This document shows positions 13,719-13,986 of a DNA stretch of 13,986 nt, in pieces; positions within the stretch are counted from its first letter, which is position 1; each line of letters opens with the position of its first letter. The position numbers and the translations under genes are program-made. The stretch spans positions 4,513-18,498 of the forward strand of contig MU617010.1 in assembly GCA_025201705.1 (NCBI GenBank), in the 5' to 3' direction. Source of the DNA: Dissophora ornata. Lineage: Eukaryota; Mortierellomycota; Mortierellomycetes; Mortierellales; Mortierellaceae. The notes beneath the pieces are model-generated. The model was not told the DNA's origin. It made no database searches and saw only the letters and a program-made list of their open reading frames with translations.

Positions 13719-13986
13719 GTTGTGGATGTGGCTCCTCGTCGCAGTCTGCACTCTTCGGGACCGCCACATAGGCGCCAGTAGGCGGTGGTACCTGTTTGAC
13801 ATCAAGTAATGCGGAGGCTATCGGCCCTATCTGGTCCTAAGGTATGCTGGTGTCGGAGTGACGCTTGTTCTGGTTGTGCTTCCTCTTGTTTTGTCACCGG
13901 CGCTGTGGCTGTGACTCCGCGTCGCAGTCTACACTCCTTGGGACCGCCACATAGGCGCCAGTGGGTGGTGGTACCTGTTTGACACC
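13719..13986. repeat. 85-bp direct repeat, 183-bp spacing, running off the window edge
   Basis: Copies at 13719-13803 and 13902-13986 share a perfect 24-bp core (ggaccgccacataggcgcca followed by gt) and match at roughly 88% overall. The second copy reaches the last base of the window, so the array may continue. The intervening 98 bp is not repeated within the window. Confidence 0.85.

Noticed and set aside
1..13986. CRISPR array, rRNA genes or bacterial-type operons
   Set aside because: No regularly spaced short repeats with unique spacers, no rRNA-like sequence, and gene structure is eukaryotic with introns.

Overview
The window looks like part of a filamentous fungal nuclear genome, most likely an early-diverging (Mucoromycota/Mortierella-like) lineage. 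The lineage is inferred. The seen support is: short spliceosomal introns (98-128 nt) with GTAAGT/GTAAGG/GTGAGG donors, one with a CTAAT branch-like site; an FxFG nuclear-basket nucleoporin; a secreted Kre9/Knh1-like protein; a Ty3/gypsy-type gag relic; a Fanzor/TnpB-like relic; and a tRNA gene with internal A and B boxes and an oligo-T terminator.

Layout. From 1 to about 3060 is a repeat-rich flank. It holds a proline/tyrosine-rich hypothetical ORF (483-974, minus), a zinc-knuckle gag relic with a possible -1 frameshift heptamer (1032-1327, minus), a large imperfect inverted repeat around a short poly(A)-tailed retroposon 3' end (2071-2404), a second copy of that retroposon in opposite orientation with an 18-bp target-site duplication (2557-2656), and a tRNA-Val(CAC) gene (2984-3057, plus). 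The middle, 3250-10250, is genic, with both genes on the minus strand. One is an intronless 548-aa secreted protein with an acidic, His-rich insert (3307-4953). The other is a large four-exon gene (5470-10250). Its exons appear as three or four separate ORFs, but they splice in frame into a predicted 1480-aa protein with Nup153/Nup1/Nup60-like architecture: Arg-rich N-terminus, amphipathic helix, acidic region, FG repeats, acidic tail.

From 10250 to the end there is no intact gene. This stretch holds the broken C-terminal end of a TnpB/Fanzor-type RNA-guided nuclease (10639-10889, minus), a fragment of an unrecognised protein (12260-12595, minus), and three separate pairs of direct repeats (61, 165 and 85 bp) plus a small inverted repeat. 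The picture is two ordinary conserved genes between two mobile-element graveyards. The most notable items are the reconstructed nucleoporin gene, the Fanzor/TnpB relic and the dated-looking retroposon insertion.
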